A stretch of 64,000 nt of DNA from the NCBI GenBank assembly GCA_015491865.1, contig WFVD01000006.1, positions 124,001 through 188,000 of the forward strand. The letters run 5' to 3'. The stretch is from Gammaproteobacteria bacterium (GTDB lineage: Bacteria; Pseudomonadota; Gammaproteobacteria; SZUA-140). Position numbers and translations under genes: made by a program. Of the stretch, positions 8,376 to 19,814 are shown in pieces. The stretch's first letter is position 1; each line of letters begins with the position of its first letter. The notes below the pieces were generated by a model. The model was not told the DNA's origin. It made no database searches and saw only the letters and a list, made by a program, of their open reading frames with translations.

Positions 8376-11171
8376 ATGACACAAACCAATAGCTTCAACA
8401 CCGAATCATCCCTCACCGTCAACGGCAAAACGTACCGTTACCACTCACTCGCTGAGTTGCAGAATGCCAATATTGGCGATGTCGACCGCCTCCCTTTTTC
8501 ACTACGCATACTGCTGGAAAATCTGCTGCGCCAAGAAGATGGGGTCGCCGTCAGCAAGGACGATATCGAAGCACTGGTCAACTGGAACGCTAAAGCGACC
8601 CCGGACAAAGAGATATTCTTTATGCCTGCACGTGTTTTGCTGCAGGATTTCACCGGCGTACCTGCGGTTGCCGATCTTGCGGCGATGCGCGCGGCGGTCG
8701 AGCGCCTCGGTGGCGACCCACAGAAAATCAATCCCTTTACCCCGGCTGACCTGGTGATTGACCACTCAGTGCAGATCGATCGCTACGGCAGCAGCGAGGC
8801 GTTTCGTGTCAATGCGATCCGCGAACTGGAACGTAACCGCGAACGTTACAAATTCCTGCGCTGGGGCCAGAACGCACTGAATAACTTCCGTGTTGTACCA
8901 CCCGATAACGGCATTGTTCATCAGATCAACCTGGAGCATCTCGCATCAGTTGCGATGACGAGCGAACGCGATGGCGCAACCTGGGTCTATCCCGACACAC
9001 TGATCGGCACCGACTCTCACAGCACCATGATCAACGGGCTTGGCGTTCTGGGGTGGGGTGTTGGCGGCATTGAGGCCGAAGCGGCGCTGCTTGGGCAGCC
9101 CTGTTCGCTGCTGATCCCACAGGTGGTTGGCTTCCGCCTGAACGGTACACCTGCGGCGGGCGTTACCTCAACCGACATTGTGTTGACCATCACCCAGAAA
9201 CTGCGGGCACACGGCGTAGTCGGCAAGTTTGTCGAATTTTTTGGTCCGGGACTCGCCCATCTCACACTCGCTGATCGCGCCACCATCGCCAACATGGCTC
9301 CCGAATACGGCGCAACCTGCGGCCTCTTTCCGGTCGATGAAAAGACCACCGAATTCCTTGAGCTCTCTGGACGGGGTGCGTCAGCGCCACTGGTTGAGGC
9401 CTATTACAGAGCGCAGCGGATGTGGTATTCGCCCGAACAGGCGACGCCCGACTACTCGGCCGTGCTGGAGTTTGACCTCAGCAGCGTTGAAGCCTGCCTT
9501 GCCGGGCCAAGCCGTCCGCAGGATCGAGTGCTGCTTTCAGAGGTGCGGATGTCCTTCCGCAAGGCACTGATCAAACAGCTGCAACAAAAAGATAGCACCA
9601 TCGAACAGGAGGCGATCAACGACTGGCTCGGCGAAGGGGGACAACCGATGATGACCGCACCGGAGCTGGCGCAGGTTGAGGCGAATGAAGCGCTGGATGA
9701 GTTTGAAAAATGTGTCCCCGTACGCCAGAACGACGGTGTCGCCTATAACCTCTGCCACGGCTCCGTGGTCATCGCATCGATCACCAGCTGTACCAACACC
9801 TCAAATCCGGCTGTGATGATGGCCGCCGGACTCCTGGCACGCAACGCCATCCAGCGCGGCCTGCGCAGTAAGCCGTGGGTAAAAACCAGCCTGGCCCCCG
9901 GCTCACGTGTAGTGACCGACTACCTCACCGATGCCGGCCTGACCCCCTACCTCGAAGGGCTGAACTTTCACCTCGTCGGCTACGGCTGTGCAACCTGCAT
10001 TGGCAACAGCGGCCCGCTACCGGAACATATCACCGAGGCGGTGAAGACCGGCGATCTCTCGGTTGGCGCGGTGCTATCGGGCAACCGTAACTTCGAAGGG
10101 CGCGTTAACGCACATGTGCGAGCGAACTACCTCGCATCACCACCACTGGTCATCGCCTACGCACTGGCGGGCAATCTGAATATCGATCTGGTACGCGACC
10201 CTCTCGGCGTGGACCCCAATGGCGAATATGTCTACCTCAAGGATATCTGGCCGACTCAGCAGGAGATCACCGAGGTGGTTAAACAGTACGTCGGTGCCGA
10301 ACAGTTTGAGCGCAGCTATGCAGATATCTTCAAGGGCGACGAAGGGTGGAATGCGCTCGACGTACCAGAAGGTGATCTCTTTCAATGGCAGGAAGACTCG
10401 ACCTATATTAAGGAGCCTCCATTTTTTGCTGAGCTCTCCCCCACCCCGGCACCTCTAAGCGATATTCGCGGTGCGCGTGTACTGGCGATGCTCGGGGATT
10501 CGGTCACCACTGACCACATCTCACCGGCAGGCTCGATTGCTGAGAACAGCCCGGCGGCAAAATACCTGATTGAGCAGGGCGTCGAACAGAAAGATTTTAA
10601 CTCCTACGGTTCACGCCGGGGTAATCATGAAGTGATGATGCGCGGTACCTTTGCCAACATTCGCCTGCGTAATCTGCTGGCACCAGGCACCGAAGGGGGG
10701 GTAACGCGCCTGCTACCCGAGGGGACTGAAATGTCGATCTACGATGCCTCGGCCAGATACCAGTCTGAAGGAACACCGCTGATTGTCATCGCCGGCAAGG
10801 AGTACGGCACCGGCTCATCGCGTGACTGGGCGGCCAAAGGCCCCAAGCTGCTCGGTATCAATGCGGTAATTGCAGAGAGTTTTGAGCGAATTCACCGCTC
10901 AAATCTGGTCGGCATGGGCATTCTGCCACTTCAGTTCAAAGAGGGTGAGAGCGCAGCAAGCCTGGGACTAAGCGGCGAAGAGACCTTTGCGATTGCGGGA
11001 CTCGATGAGCTGACCCCGGGGCAGATCATCGAGGTTGTCGCCACCACTGCTGATGGCGCTACTCGCTCATTTTCAGCGGTAACACGTATCGACACGGCCA
11101 ATGAGATCGAATATTTTCGCCATGGCGGGATCCTCTCATATGTGTTGCGTCAGACCCTCGCTGCCTCTTAA
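8376..11171 (+). CDS. acnA: Aconitate hydratase AcnA
   Basis: IGTDSHSTMINGLGVLGWGVGGIEAEA, SCTNTSNP, GCATCIGNSGPL, GTGSSRDWAAKG. Confidence 0.97.
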   Translation: MTQTNSFNTESSLTVNGKTYRYHSLAELQNANIGDVDRLPFSLRILLENLLRQEDGVAVSKDDIEALVNWNAKATPDKEIFFMPARVLLQDFTGVPAVADLAAMRAAVERLGGDPQKINPFTPADLVIDHSVQIDRYGSSEAFRVNAIRELERNRERYKFLRWGQNALNNFRVVPPDNGIVHQINLEHLASVAMTSERDGATWVYPDTLIGTDSHSTMINGLGVLGWGVGGIEAEAALLGQPCSLLIPQVVGFRLNGTPAAGVTSTDIVLTITQKLRAHGVVGKFVEFFGPGLAHLTLADRATIANMAPEYGATCGLFPVDEKTTEFLELSGRGASAPLVEAYYRAQRMWYSPEQATPDYSAVLEFDLSSVEACLAGPSRPQDRVLLSEVRMSFRKALIKQLQQKDSTIEQEAINDWLGEGGQPMMTAPELAQVEANEALDEFEKCVPVRQNDGVAYNLCHGSVVIASITSCTNTSNPAVMMAAGLLARNAIQRGLRSKPWVKTSLAPGSRVVTDYLTDAGLTPYLEGLNFHLVGYGCATCIGNSGPLPEHITEAVKTGDLSVGAVLSGNRNFEGRVNAHVRANYLASPPLVIAYALAGNLNIDLVRDPLGVDPNGEYVYLKDIWPTQQEITEVVKQYVGAEQFERSYADIFKGDEGWNALDVPEGDLFQWQEDSTYIKEPPFFAELSPTPAPLSDIRGARVLAMLGDSVTTDHISPAGSIAENSPAAKYLIEQGVEQKDFNSYGSRRGNHEVMMRGTFANIRLRNLLAPGTEGGVTRLLPEGTEMSIYDASARYQSEGTPLIVIAGKEYGTGSSRDWAAKGPKLLGINAVIAESFERIHRSNLVGMGILPLQFKEGESAASLGLSGEETFAIAGLDELTPGQIIEVVATTADGATRSFSAVTRIDTANEIEYFRHGGILSYVLRQTLAAS

Positions 11172-11948
11172 GTGTTGCCACAAATTGCGCCCAGGGCGCT
11201 GAGCATTCTGCTCAGCGCCTTTTTCATCTCCCCTGCAAACGCTATCGTCAACATTGAAGAGATGCGCCCCCCTCAACAGAAAGATGGCTGGCGAGGCAAT
11301 GTCACGCTCTCCATCAGCGGCGACTCGGGTAATACGGAGACATCAGGTTTTACCGCCAGTGGCCAGCTCTTCTGGCAACAGGCTCATGTCACTCGTCTGA
11401 TTGCCACTAGCTACAGCTACGGTGAAAATAGTCGTAACCGCAACACCAACAAAGGCTTTATCCATCTCCGCCACATCAGCCAGCAAACCGCTAACATGGC
11501 ATTTGAGCGCTTTGCCCAGGCGACACGTAATGAGTTCTCGCGCCTTTCACTGCGTGCGTTGGTGGGCGGCGGCGCACGCATCACTCTGTTAAAAAATCGT
11601 AGCGACGCCATCTATCTCGGCACAGCTGTTTTTTATCTCAGTGAAACATTAGAGCCGCGCCCCACGCTCACTGATGATGGCACTGAGAAGTTCTGGCGCG
11701 GCAACTTCTATCTCGCACTACGCTATCAGATTAATGAGCAGCTGCATGCTACCAGCACCACTTACTATCAACCTGCTCTCGCGAATGGCAACGACTATCG
11801 CATCCTCGAGGAGGGAAACCTCAGGGTCAGGCTCGCAAACCAGCTGGATCTGAAGCTTTCCATCGAGATCACTCACGACAGTGAGCCTCCTCAGTCGGTT
11901 AAACCTACCGATATTAGCTATAAAACAGGCGTGGAATACCGTTTCTGA
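11172..11948 (+). CDS. DUF481-family outer-membrane protein
   Basis: GTG start; signal peptide; GWRGNVTLSISGDSGNTETSGFTASGQLFWQQ...KTGVEYRF beta-barrel pattern ending in aromatic F. Confidence 0.7.
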   Translation: MLPQIAPRALSILLSAFFISPANAIVNIEEMRPPQQKDGWRGNVTLSISGDSGNTETSGFTASGQLFWQQAHVTRLIATSYSYGENSRNRNTNKGFIHLRHISQQTANMAFERFAQATRNEFSRLSLRALVGGGARITLLKNRSDAIYLGTAVFYLSETLEPRPTLTDDGTEKFWRGNFYLALRYQINEQLHATSTTYYQPALANGNDYRILEEGNLRVRLANQLDLKLSIEITHDSEPPQSVKPTDISYKTGVEYRF

Positions 11949-12130
11949 CCCGCGCTATATTTGCATCTGCCCTATTCAGCCGCACCGTTGCCTGTCAATT
12001 TTATGGCGAGCCAGCCGCCGCCTGTGTATAATGATTTCTTAGGAAACCAGACAAAACGAAGAATAATATATATCCTGAGTTTAGAGGGGACTCTCTCAAA
12101 ATAACTTTTGGTACTCGTGGAGGAAGCGAA

Positions 12131-12427
12131 ATGGCGGCTGAGCTTAGAAAATATCCCCGTATCAATACGGCACTTGAAATCAACTATTCAATGGATGAAT
12201 CTAGCAGTGGGGCCGACGCCGTAACAAATCAGTTGATAGGTACGGTTACCGATCTCAGCAAAAGTGGCGCAGGTCTGCTGGTTGACCAGCCACATCGCCC
12301 CGATGACCTTGTCCGCCTCGAAGGTGTTGGCGGCGCAACAAAACCACTGAACAGCGTGGTTAAATGGGTCAGAAAAAGCCAGGGGAAATACCGTATTGGG
12401 GTAAAGTTCGTTCGAACACCAGCCTGA
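12131..12427 (+). CDS. PilZ-domain protein
   Basis: AELRKYPRINTALEINYS...TVTDLSKSGAGLLVDQP...NSVVKWVRKSQGKYRIGVKF: PilZ RxxxR and D/NxSxxG-like motifs. Confidence 0.85.
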   Translation: MAAELRKYPRINTALEINYSMDESSSGADAVTNQLIGTVTDLSKSGAGLLVDQPHRPDDLVRLEGVGGATKPLNSVVKWVRKSQGKYRIGVKFVRTPA

Positions 12428-12435
12428 TACCCAGC

Positions 12436-12469
12436 CCCATTGTCTCGCTTAATCAAGCGAGACAATGGG
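12436..12469. repeat. Perfect 15-bp stem inverted repeat 9 bp after the PilZ gene
   Basis: CCCATTGTCTCGCTT-AATC-AAGCGAGACAATGGG, not followed by a T-tract. Confidence 0.9.
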
Positions 12470-12622
12470 ATGAAGCTTCACATCTCGCATTACAGCCAGC
12501 ACTGAATAGCTGTTAGTCACTTCAGTCGCAACATCCCACACCAGCCAAACACCTGAAACTTTTTCACAGCTACTCTACAATAGGCGCTTTAGATAGCCTT
12601 AATCGATTTGGAGTGCCTGTTT

Positions 12623-13459
12623 GTGAAACTCACCACCGCAGAATTCAGAGACTGGAAACACAAAAGCATCACCCTGCTGGGAATGTCAGGGGTCGGTAAA
12701 ACACGCCTCTCAACGATGCTGCGCGATAACTGGTTTCACTATTCAGGTGACTACCGCATCGGCACCCGTTATCTGGACGAGCCAATCCTCGACAATATCA
12801 AACAGCAGGCGATGCGGGTTGAGTTTTTACGGGATCTGCTGCGCACCGATTCTATCTATATCGCCAACAACCTCTCGGTCGATAACCTCAAACCGGTCGC
12901 AAGTTTCCTGGGCAAGCTGGGCAATCCTGAGCTGGGGGGGCTGGCGCTACCAAAGTTCAAACGCCGTCAGGCGCTGCACCACAAAGCAGAAGTGCTGGCG
13001 ATGCGCGATGTGCCGGAATTCATCAACAAGGCACAGGAGATCTACGGCTATAACCATTTCATCAACGATGCCGGCGGCAGTGTGTGTGAGCTGGATGATG
13101 AAAAGACACTGAAGATGCTCAGCGAAAACACCTTGATCATCTACATCAAGGCGACCGAGCAGGATGAGAAGGCGCTGATTCGCCGCGCTGAATTAGACCC
13201 CAAACCGCTCTACTATCGCGAGGCATTTCTCGACGAACAGCTGGCTGCTTATATGGCGGAGCGCTCGCTGGCGTATGTAGCACAGATCGACCCCGACGAT
13301 TTTGTGCGCTGGGTCTTTCCACGCCTCTTCTATTCACGCATTCCACGTTATGAGGCGATCGCTGAGAAGTATGGCTACACCATCACCACCACCGATCTCG
13401 CCCAGGTACGGTGCGAACAGGACTTCATTGCGCTGATTGAAAAAGCGCTCCAGAGATAA
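12623..13459 (+). CDS. P-loop ATPase of unknown function
   Basis: Walker A GMSGVGKT near the N-terminus; GTG start at 12623 (MKLTTAEFRDWKHKSITLLGMSGVGKTRLS); 8 bp before the MetA-type gene. Confidence 0.75.
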   Translation: MKLTTAEFRDWKHKSITLLGMSGVGKTRLSTMLRDNWFHYSGDYRIGTRYLDEPILDNIKQQAMRVEFLRDLLRTDSIYIANNLSVDNLKPVASFLGKLGNPELGGLALPKFKRRQALHHKAEVLAMRDVPEFINKAQEIYGYNHFINDAGGSVCELDDEKTLKMLSENTLIIYIKATEQDEKALIRRAELDPKPLYYREAFLDEQLAAYMAERSLAYVAQIDPDDFVRWVFPRLFYSRIPRYEAIAEKYGYTITTTDLAQVRCEQDFIALIEKALQR

Positions 13460-13467
13460 CGACCGAC

Positions 13468-14535
13468 ATGCCGTTAGTTGCCAATAGTAACCTGCCCACT
13501 TTTAAACGCCTTGAAGCGATTGGTGAAACGATCATTCCGGGTGACAACGCGATCCACCAGGATATCCGCGAGCTACATATCGGGCTGCTCAACATGATGC
13601 CGGACTCGGCTCTCTCGGCCACCGAGCGGCAGTTCTTTCGCCTTGTGGGTGAATCGAACCAGATCGCACAGTTCTATATGCACCCCTTCACACTGCCAGA
13701 GCTGCCGCGTGGCGATACAGGCCTCGCCCATGTGGCGCAGTATTACGAAACTTTTGAGACGATCAAGCAGCAGGGGCTAGACGCGCTAATCATAACCGGC
13801 GCTAATGTCACCCAGCCTGACCTTGCGATGGAGCCTTTCTGGAAACCGCTGGACGAGATCATCGAATGGGCCTATGAGAATGTCACATCAACACTCTGTT
13901 CCTGTCTCGCTACCCATGCGGTGATGCAGGCGCGTTACGGGCAGAAACGTCAGCACATGGGGGCTAAACGCTGGGGGGTCTACCCCCATTATCTGGTTGA
14001 TCGTGAACACCCACTTGTGGCGGGGGTGAATACCCGCTTTGATGTACCCCATTCGCGCTATAACAATATCAGCCGCGAGCAGTTTGAGGCTGCTGGATTA
14101 AAGGTACTGGTGGAAAGCGCGCAAGCCGGCGTACATCTCGCCGTCAGCGAAGATCTGTTTCGCATCGTCTTTTTTCAGGGCCACCCTGAGTATGACATCA
14201 TCAGCCTGTTAAAAGAGTATAAGCGTGAAGTGGCGCGTTTTATAGCGCGCGCGCGCAGTGACTATCCTCCGGTGCCTGATAACTACTTTACACAACAGAG
14301 CGCAGCGATTCTGGAAGAGCATAGAGAGCGGGTGATCGCAGCAATGGCGGATAATAACAGCCCACCACCGTTTCCCGAAACGCTGATCACGGAGTCGCTC
14401 GATAACACCTGGCACGACACCGCTGAAGCGGTACTCAACAACTGGATCGGTAAGGTTTATCAGCTCACCAACATTAACCGCAACAGACCTTTCCAGCCTC
14501 ATATCGACCCTAACGATCCGCTTGGATTAAAATAG
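13468..14535 (+). CDS. metA: Homoserine O-acyltransferase, MetA family
   Basis: LHIGLLNMMPDSALSATERQFFRLVG, DALIITGANV, LCSCLATHA, FFQGHPEYD: MetA signatures. Confidence 0.9.
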   Translation: MPLVANSNLPTFKRLEAIGETIIPGDNAIHQDIRELHIGLLNMMPDSALSATERQFFRLVGESNQIAQFYMHPFTLPELPRGDTGLAHVAQYYETFETIKQQGLDALIITGANVTQPDLAMEPFWKPLDEIIEWAYENVTSTLCSCLATHAVMQARYGQKRQHMGAKRWGVYPHYLVDREHPLVAGVNTRFDVPHSRYNNISREQFEAAGLKVLVESAQAGVHLAVSEDLFRIVFFQGHPEYDIISLLKEYKREVARFIARARSDYPPVPDNYFTQQSAAILEEHRERVIAAMADNNSPPPFPETLITESLDNTWHDTAEAVLNNWIGKVYQLTNINRNRPFQPHIDPNDPLGLK

Positions 14536-14761
14536 TACAACTTCAGGTAATGACTGTTGATCGCAACGAAAAGATAGTATTAACCACTTTTTTCTGATGG
14601 AATAGCACTCTTTTCCATTCAGGGTTTATTCAGTTTCATTCAGCTATCTTCAACCTTAGAGAAAGGATATTTCGACCTTGGGGGCAGGGTCGAATTGAGG
14701 CGTTTCTTAATTACCGCCTGATTAGTTACAAAACCTATATCTTATAACTGAGGAGAAAACT

Positions 14762-15070
14762 ATGAAAAGAATTATTTCTGCTGCGGTCCTAGCATCTGCA
14801 TTCATTGCCGCACCTGCAATGGCTGACCTTGATCTAGCCAAGAAGAGTGGCTGCCTGGCATGTCACAGTGTTGATAAAAAAGTTGTTGGACCAGCATGGA
14901 AAGATGTTGCTGCCAGTGGCGCTGATCGTGCTCGCATTATTGCTACCATTTCAAAAGGCGGTAAAGGTAACTGGACAGCTGTAACTGGCGGCGTTCCGAT
15001 GCCTCCATACTCACCACGTGTTTCTGATGCAAACATCGAAGCACTGGCCGACTTCATCCTCGGTCTATAA
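14762..15070 (+). CDS. Periplasmic class I cytochrome c (c551/c8-like)
   Basis: Signal peptide ending ...APAMA; CLACH haem motif; MPPYSP distal Met ligand. Confidence 0.9.
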   Translation: MKRIISAAVLASAFIAAPAMADLDLAKKSGCLACHSVDKKVVGPAWKDVAASGADRARIIATISKGGKGNWTAVTGGVPMPPYSPRVSDANIEALADFILGL

Positions 15071-15106
15071 GTAAGCAAAAGGATAGCAATTACGCTGTTC
15101 CTTTAT

Positions 15107-15147
15107 CCCGGCCTTCCCCCCACCCCCCCCTTAGGCCGGGTTTTTTT
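15107..15147 (+). terminator. Rho-independent terminator after the cytochrome c gene
   Basis: CCCGGCC ... GGCCGGG followed by T7; long C-rich loop (20 nt). Confidence 0.8.
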
Positions 15148-15235
15148 ACCTCTAATCTGTTCCCGCTAGCGCTACTCTCTCAACGTCAATCCGGGTATGC
15201 TTACCTCTCCCACTCTGTAATGGTTGAGATCGATT

Positions 15236-15913
15236 GTGCGAGTTTTAATTGTTGAAGATGAAGAAGAGCTGCGCCTGCAGCTACACCACCGACTGGTCGG
15301 TAGCGGTTATGCCGTCGATGTCGCTGAAAATGGCGAAGAGGGAAAATATATCGGCAAAGAGTTTCCGATTGATGTTGCCGTCGTAGACATTGGCCTGCCA
15401 AATATGTCTGGTATCGAGATGATTCGTAAACTGCGCGAACTGGGCAAAGACTTTCCGATATTGATCCTCACAGCTCGAGGGCGCTGGCAAGATAAGGTTG
15501 AAGGGCTTGAGGCGGGCGCTGATGACTACCTGGTGAAGCCGTTTCATATGGAAGAGCTCGAGGCGCGCCTCAAGGCACTGCTACGACGAGCAGCGGGGGT
15601 ATCACAATCCACCATCACCTCCGGCCCTATCACGCTTAATATCACCACCCAGGAAGTGACGCTCGACGGCGCACTGCTCGACCTGACCGCCTATGAATTT
15701 AAAGTGCTGGAATACCTGATGCTCAATGCCGGACAGGTTATTTCTAAGACGGTACTTACTGAGCATATTTATGCGCAGGACTACGACCGAGACAGCAATG
15801 TGATTGAAGTGTTTATAGGCCGCCTGCGCCGAAAACTCGACCCCTGTAACGAGATAAAACCGATCGAAACCCTGCGTGGACGAGGCTATCGCTTCAACCT
15901 GATCAAAGAATGA
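15236..15913 (+). CDS. OmpR/PhoP-family response regulator
   Basis: VRVLIVEDEEELRLQLHHRLVGSGYAVDVAENG...DVAVVDIGLPNMSG...LVKPF; winged-helix C-terminus VIEVFIGRLRRKLD. GTG start. Confidence 0.92.
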   Translation: MRVLIVEDEEELRLQLHHRLVGSGYAVDVAENGEEGKYIGKEFPIDVAVVDIGLPNMSGIEMIRKLRELGKDFPILILTARGRWQDKVEGLEAGADDYLVKPFHMEELEARLKALLRRAAGVSQSTITSGPITLNITTQEVTLDGALLDLTAYEFKVLEYLMLNAGQVISKTVLTEHIYAQDYDRDSNVIEVFIGRLRRKLDPCNEIKPIETLRGRGYRFNLIKE

Positions 15914-17286
15914 CCCCGCCCTCAATCAACACCCGCATGTTAATCGCTGCCGGTTTTATTCTGGCAGGTTTTCTCAGCATCACCGGCATCACACTGGAGC
16001 GCGCCTACCGCATCAGCGCTGAAGATGCGTTAAAAGAGCGGATGATGATTCACCTGAGTGTCCTGATCGCCTCACTTGACCAGGATGAACAGGGCAACAT
16101 TCACATGATCTATGCGCTGCCCGAACCGCGCTTCTTCACACCCGGCTCAGGACTCTACGCCAAAATCATCAGAAACAACGGTGACATTCTATGGTCTTCA
16201 CCCTCCATGCTCGGCATGGAGATCGCATCGCTCGACGGTTTTTCGCGTGGTGATCAGCAGTTTGAACATATTTTTTCAGCCTCAGGTAAACCACTCCTCT
16301 CGCTCAGCATCGGGCTAACGTGGGGGGAGCATGACAGTACCAATGAAGGTTACACCTTCGTTGTCATCGAAGACCTAGGGCGTATCGAGCAACAGGTCAA
16401 ACACTTCCGCCACAATCTCTGGATATCGCTGGGCGGTTTAACGGTGGTACTGTTAATTATGCTGACGCTGATTCTGCGCTGGGGCCTCACACCGCTACGT
16501 AGAGCTGCCAGAGAGATCGGTGAGATTGAAGCAGGCAAGCACCGGGAAATTGAAGGAGAATACCCCAAGGAGCTTAGCGGCCTTACCAACAACATCAACG
16601 CTCTGATTCGTACCAACAGCGAACATGAATCACGCTACACCGCCAGCCTCGGCGACCTGGCCCACAGCCTGAAAACACCTCTCGCCGTGTTGCGTGGCGC
16701 AGTCGAAGCGAGTGACAGCTCAATTGAAACATTGCGTAAAACTATCGAAGAGCAGATCCAGCGTATGGATCAGATCGTACAGTACCAGCTACAGCGTGCG
16801 GCCACCTCCGGGCGCACCGCACTCACGGCACCCATTAATCCCGAACGTATCGCTAACAAGGTGTTCAACGCACTCAACAAGGTTTATGCCGACAAAAAGG
16901 TCGAAGGAAACCTCAATATCAACACCACACACGAACTCCACATCGAAGAAGGGGACCTGATGGAGCTGCTCGGCAACCTGGTCGATAACGCCTATAAATG
17001 GTGCCAGAGACGCGTCGAAATTACGCTGTCGCTTGAACAGAACCCCCATCATGCCAGCCGGACAACACGCCTCTTGATCGAAGTGGCCGATGATGGCCCT
17101 GGCATTTCACAGCAGCTTCAGGACAAAGTGGTGCAACGAGGCTGGCGACGAAGTGAAGAGGCCATTACCGGCCACGGGCTGGGGCTTGCGCTCGTCAGTG
17201 ACATTGTGAATCTCTATGATGGCGAGTTAAAGATTAAACAGTCACCGCTGGGCGGCGCGCTGATTCAGATTTACCTGCCCCTCTAA
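15910..17286 (+). CDS. PhoQ-like sensor histidine kinase
   Basis: Two TM segments, HAMP-like region, LGDLAHSLKTPLAVLRGAVE (H-box), LVDNAYKW, DDGPGI, GHGLGLALV. Confidence 0.9.
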   Translation: MTPPSINTRMLIAAGFILAGFLSITGITLERAYRISAEDALKERMMIHLSVLIASLDQDEQGNIHMIYALPEPRFFTPGSGLYAKIIRNNGDILWSSPSMLGMEIASLDGFSRGDQQFEHIFSASGKPLLSLSIGLTWGEHDSTNEGYTFVVIEDLGRIEQQVKHFRHNLWISLGGLTVVLLIMLTLILRWGLTPLRRAAREIGEIEAGKHREIEGEYPKELSGLTNNINALIRTNSEHESRYTASLGDLAHSLKTPLAVLRGAVEASDSSIETLRKTIEEQIQRMDQIVQYQLQRAATSGRTALTAPINPERIANKVFNALNKVYADKKVEGNLNINTTHELHIEEGDLMELLGNLVDNAYKWCQRRVEITLSLEQNPHHASRTTRLLIEVADDGPGISQQLQDKVVQRGWRRSEEAITGHGLGLALVSDIVNLYDGELKIKQSPLGGALIQIYLPL

Positions 17287-17359
17287 GCCACCGGTCACCT
17301 CTGAAACAGTACAGAGCCAACAGATCTTCAACGTACGCTGAGGCCACCCAGAATGGTCA

Positions 17360-18223
17360 TCACCCTTTTTCACTGCACACCCTCTTCCCCTGCTCATATC
17401 CAAAAGTGGTCAGGCAACGGGCAATCTCCGCCCCTAGCAGCAACACAAGCCAGGAGAGATAAATCCAGACAAGAAACACCGGAATCGCCGCCAATGCACC
17501 ATAAATCACTGTATAGGTAGGAAATGCGAGCACATACCAGGCAAACCCTTTTTTTGCCAACTCAAATAACAGCGCGGCGCTCACAGCCGCTACCGTGCCC
17601 GCTCCCCAGGGCACTTTACAGTTTGGCACCACCACATAAAATAGCAGCAACGCCACTACCGTCACTGCAATCGGTGCGATCGTCAGCAGCAGATTCCTGA
17701 TCCCGGTCACCGCCTCACCACCTTCGGCAATGAATGGCAACGAAACGACATATGACGTTAATAAAATGCTGGTGGCAAAAAGAATTGAGCCAATCAGCAG
17801 CACCACGCCATAAAGCAGCAGCGCTGAAAAGAGGTTGCGCCTGGGTTTCACCTGCCAGATATCATTCAGTGCGACGTTAATGGTATTCATCAACATCAAT
17901 GCAGTCAGCATCAGAAACAGCAAGCCAATACCCCCGCTACTTGCAGCGGTTTCAACAAACTGCTGAAAATGCCGCTGTAGCTGCTCGCTCGAAGCGGGTA
18001 CAAAGTTACTAAAGATGTAGCCCTGAATATCATCAATTAACGAAGAAAATAGAGGGAAAAAGGCCAGAATTGAGAAGACCACTGCGAGCAGCGGCACTAG
18101 CGAGAGCAGCGTAGTATAGCTTAATGCGGCAGCAGTACGTGCGCAGTTATCCTCAATAAAACAGCTGGCAACATAACGCAAAAAAAGAAATGCGGCTCGG
18201 GTTCGATCAGGGCTATTTTTCAA
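17360..18223 (-). CDS. YihY/BrkB-family inner membrane protein
   Basis: CARTAAALSYTTLLSLVPLLAVVFSILAFFP, WQVKPRRN, YTVIYGALAAIPVFLVWIYLSWLVLLLGAEI. Confidence 0.9.
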   Translation of the reverse strand: MKNSPDRTRAAFLFLRYVASCFIEDNCARTAAALSYTTLLSLVPLLAVVFSILAFFPLFSSLIDDIQGYIFSNFVPASSEQLQRHFQQFVETAASSGGIGLLFLMLTALMLMNTINVALNDIWQVKPRRNLFSALLLYGVVLLIGSILFATSILLTSYVVSLPFIAEGGEAVTGIRNLLLTIAPIAVTVVALLLFYVVVPNCKVPWGAGTVAAVSAALLFELAKKGFAWYVLAFPTYTVIYGALAAIPVFLVWIYLSWLVLLLGAEIARCLTTFGYEQGKRVCSEKG

Positions 18224-18243
18224 AAGGGATGTGATAACGGGCG

Positions 18244-18693
18244 TTATTTGAGATTAAGATCCTGCTCTGCCTGATGACGCGCCTCATTCGCGAGACGGAT
18301 CGCCTCATGCACGCGTCCTTCTTCCACGGCGGCCAGCGCCTGCTCATACAGGCCGGTGGTAGCAGCCGATAACACACCGCGGTCTGCGGCCTCCTGAAGC
18401 ACCTGCTTGGTCGCGCTCATCGCCTGCGCAATATCCTGCGCTTTGATCGCCTCAACCCGTGCAGCCTCAGCATCATCACGCGCTTCACTAAAATCACCTA
18501 GCGCCAGCTCGCGCTCTGCTTTGTTGAGCAGCGCTTCGGCATGTTTCACACTATCACTCGCGTGCTCAGCGGCACCTATATCGTGTGCGGCACTAACAGC
18601 CTGCCTTGCGTCACTCATCTCCTGCGTTGGGGCACTCGCACAGCCAGCCAGCAACACCATTCCAAGCACCAATAGATAATCTGTTTTTCTCAA
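18244..18693 (-). CDS. DUF4398-like lipoprotein
   Basis: TTG start; lipobox LLAGCAS; helical repeat ...AEALLNKAERELALGDFSEARDDAEAARVEAIKAQ. Confidence 0.75.
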   Translation of the reverse strand: MRKTDYLLVLGMVLLAGCASAPTQEMSDARQAVSAAHDIGAAEHASDSVKHAEALLNKAERELALGDFSEARDDAEAARVEAIKAQDIAQAMSATKQVLQEAADRGVLSAATTGLYEQALAAVEEGRVHEAIRLANEARHQAEQDLNLK

Positions 18694-18871
18694 ACAACAC
18701 CGCCATAGCAACTGCTCATAACACACTATCGGGCCTGAAAAAAACCCGCTAAACCCGACATTAACCTGATGACAACTGAATGAAATTATCACCCTCGTCC
18801 TGTAAGCTGTCAAGGAAAGGCAGGTTAGAATAACCTGCCCTTAACTACGCTAAATGCAGGGAAGTTTTCTT

Positions 18872-19814
<943 letters not shown>

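Noticed and set aside
14218-14260. GC/CG alternating run (tatagcgcgcgcgcagtg) within metA as possible Z-DNA/regulatory element
   Set aside because: Lies inside coding sequence and is explained by codons ARAR; no independent support.
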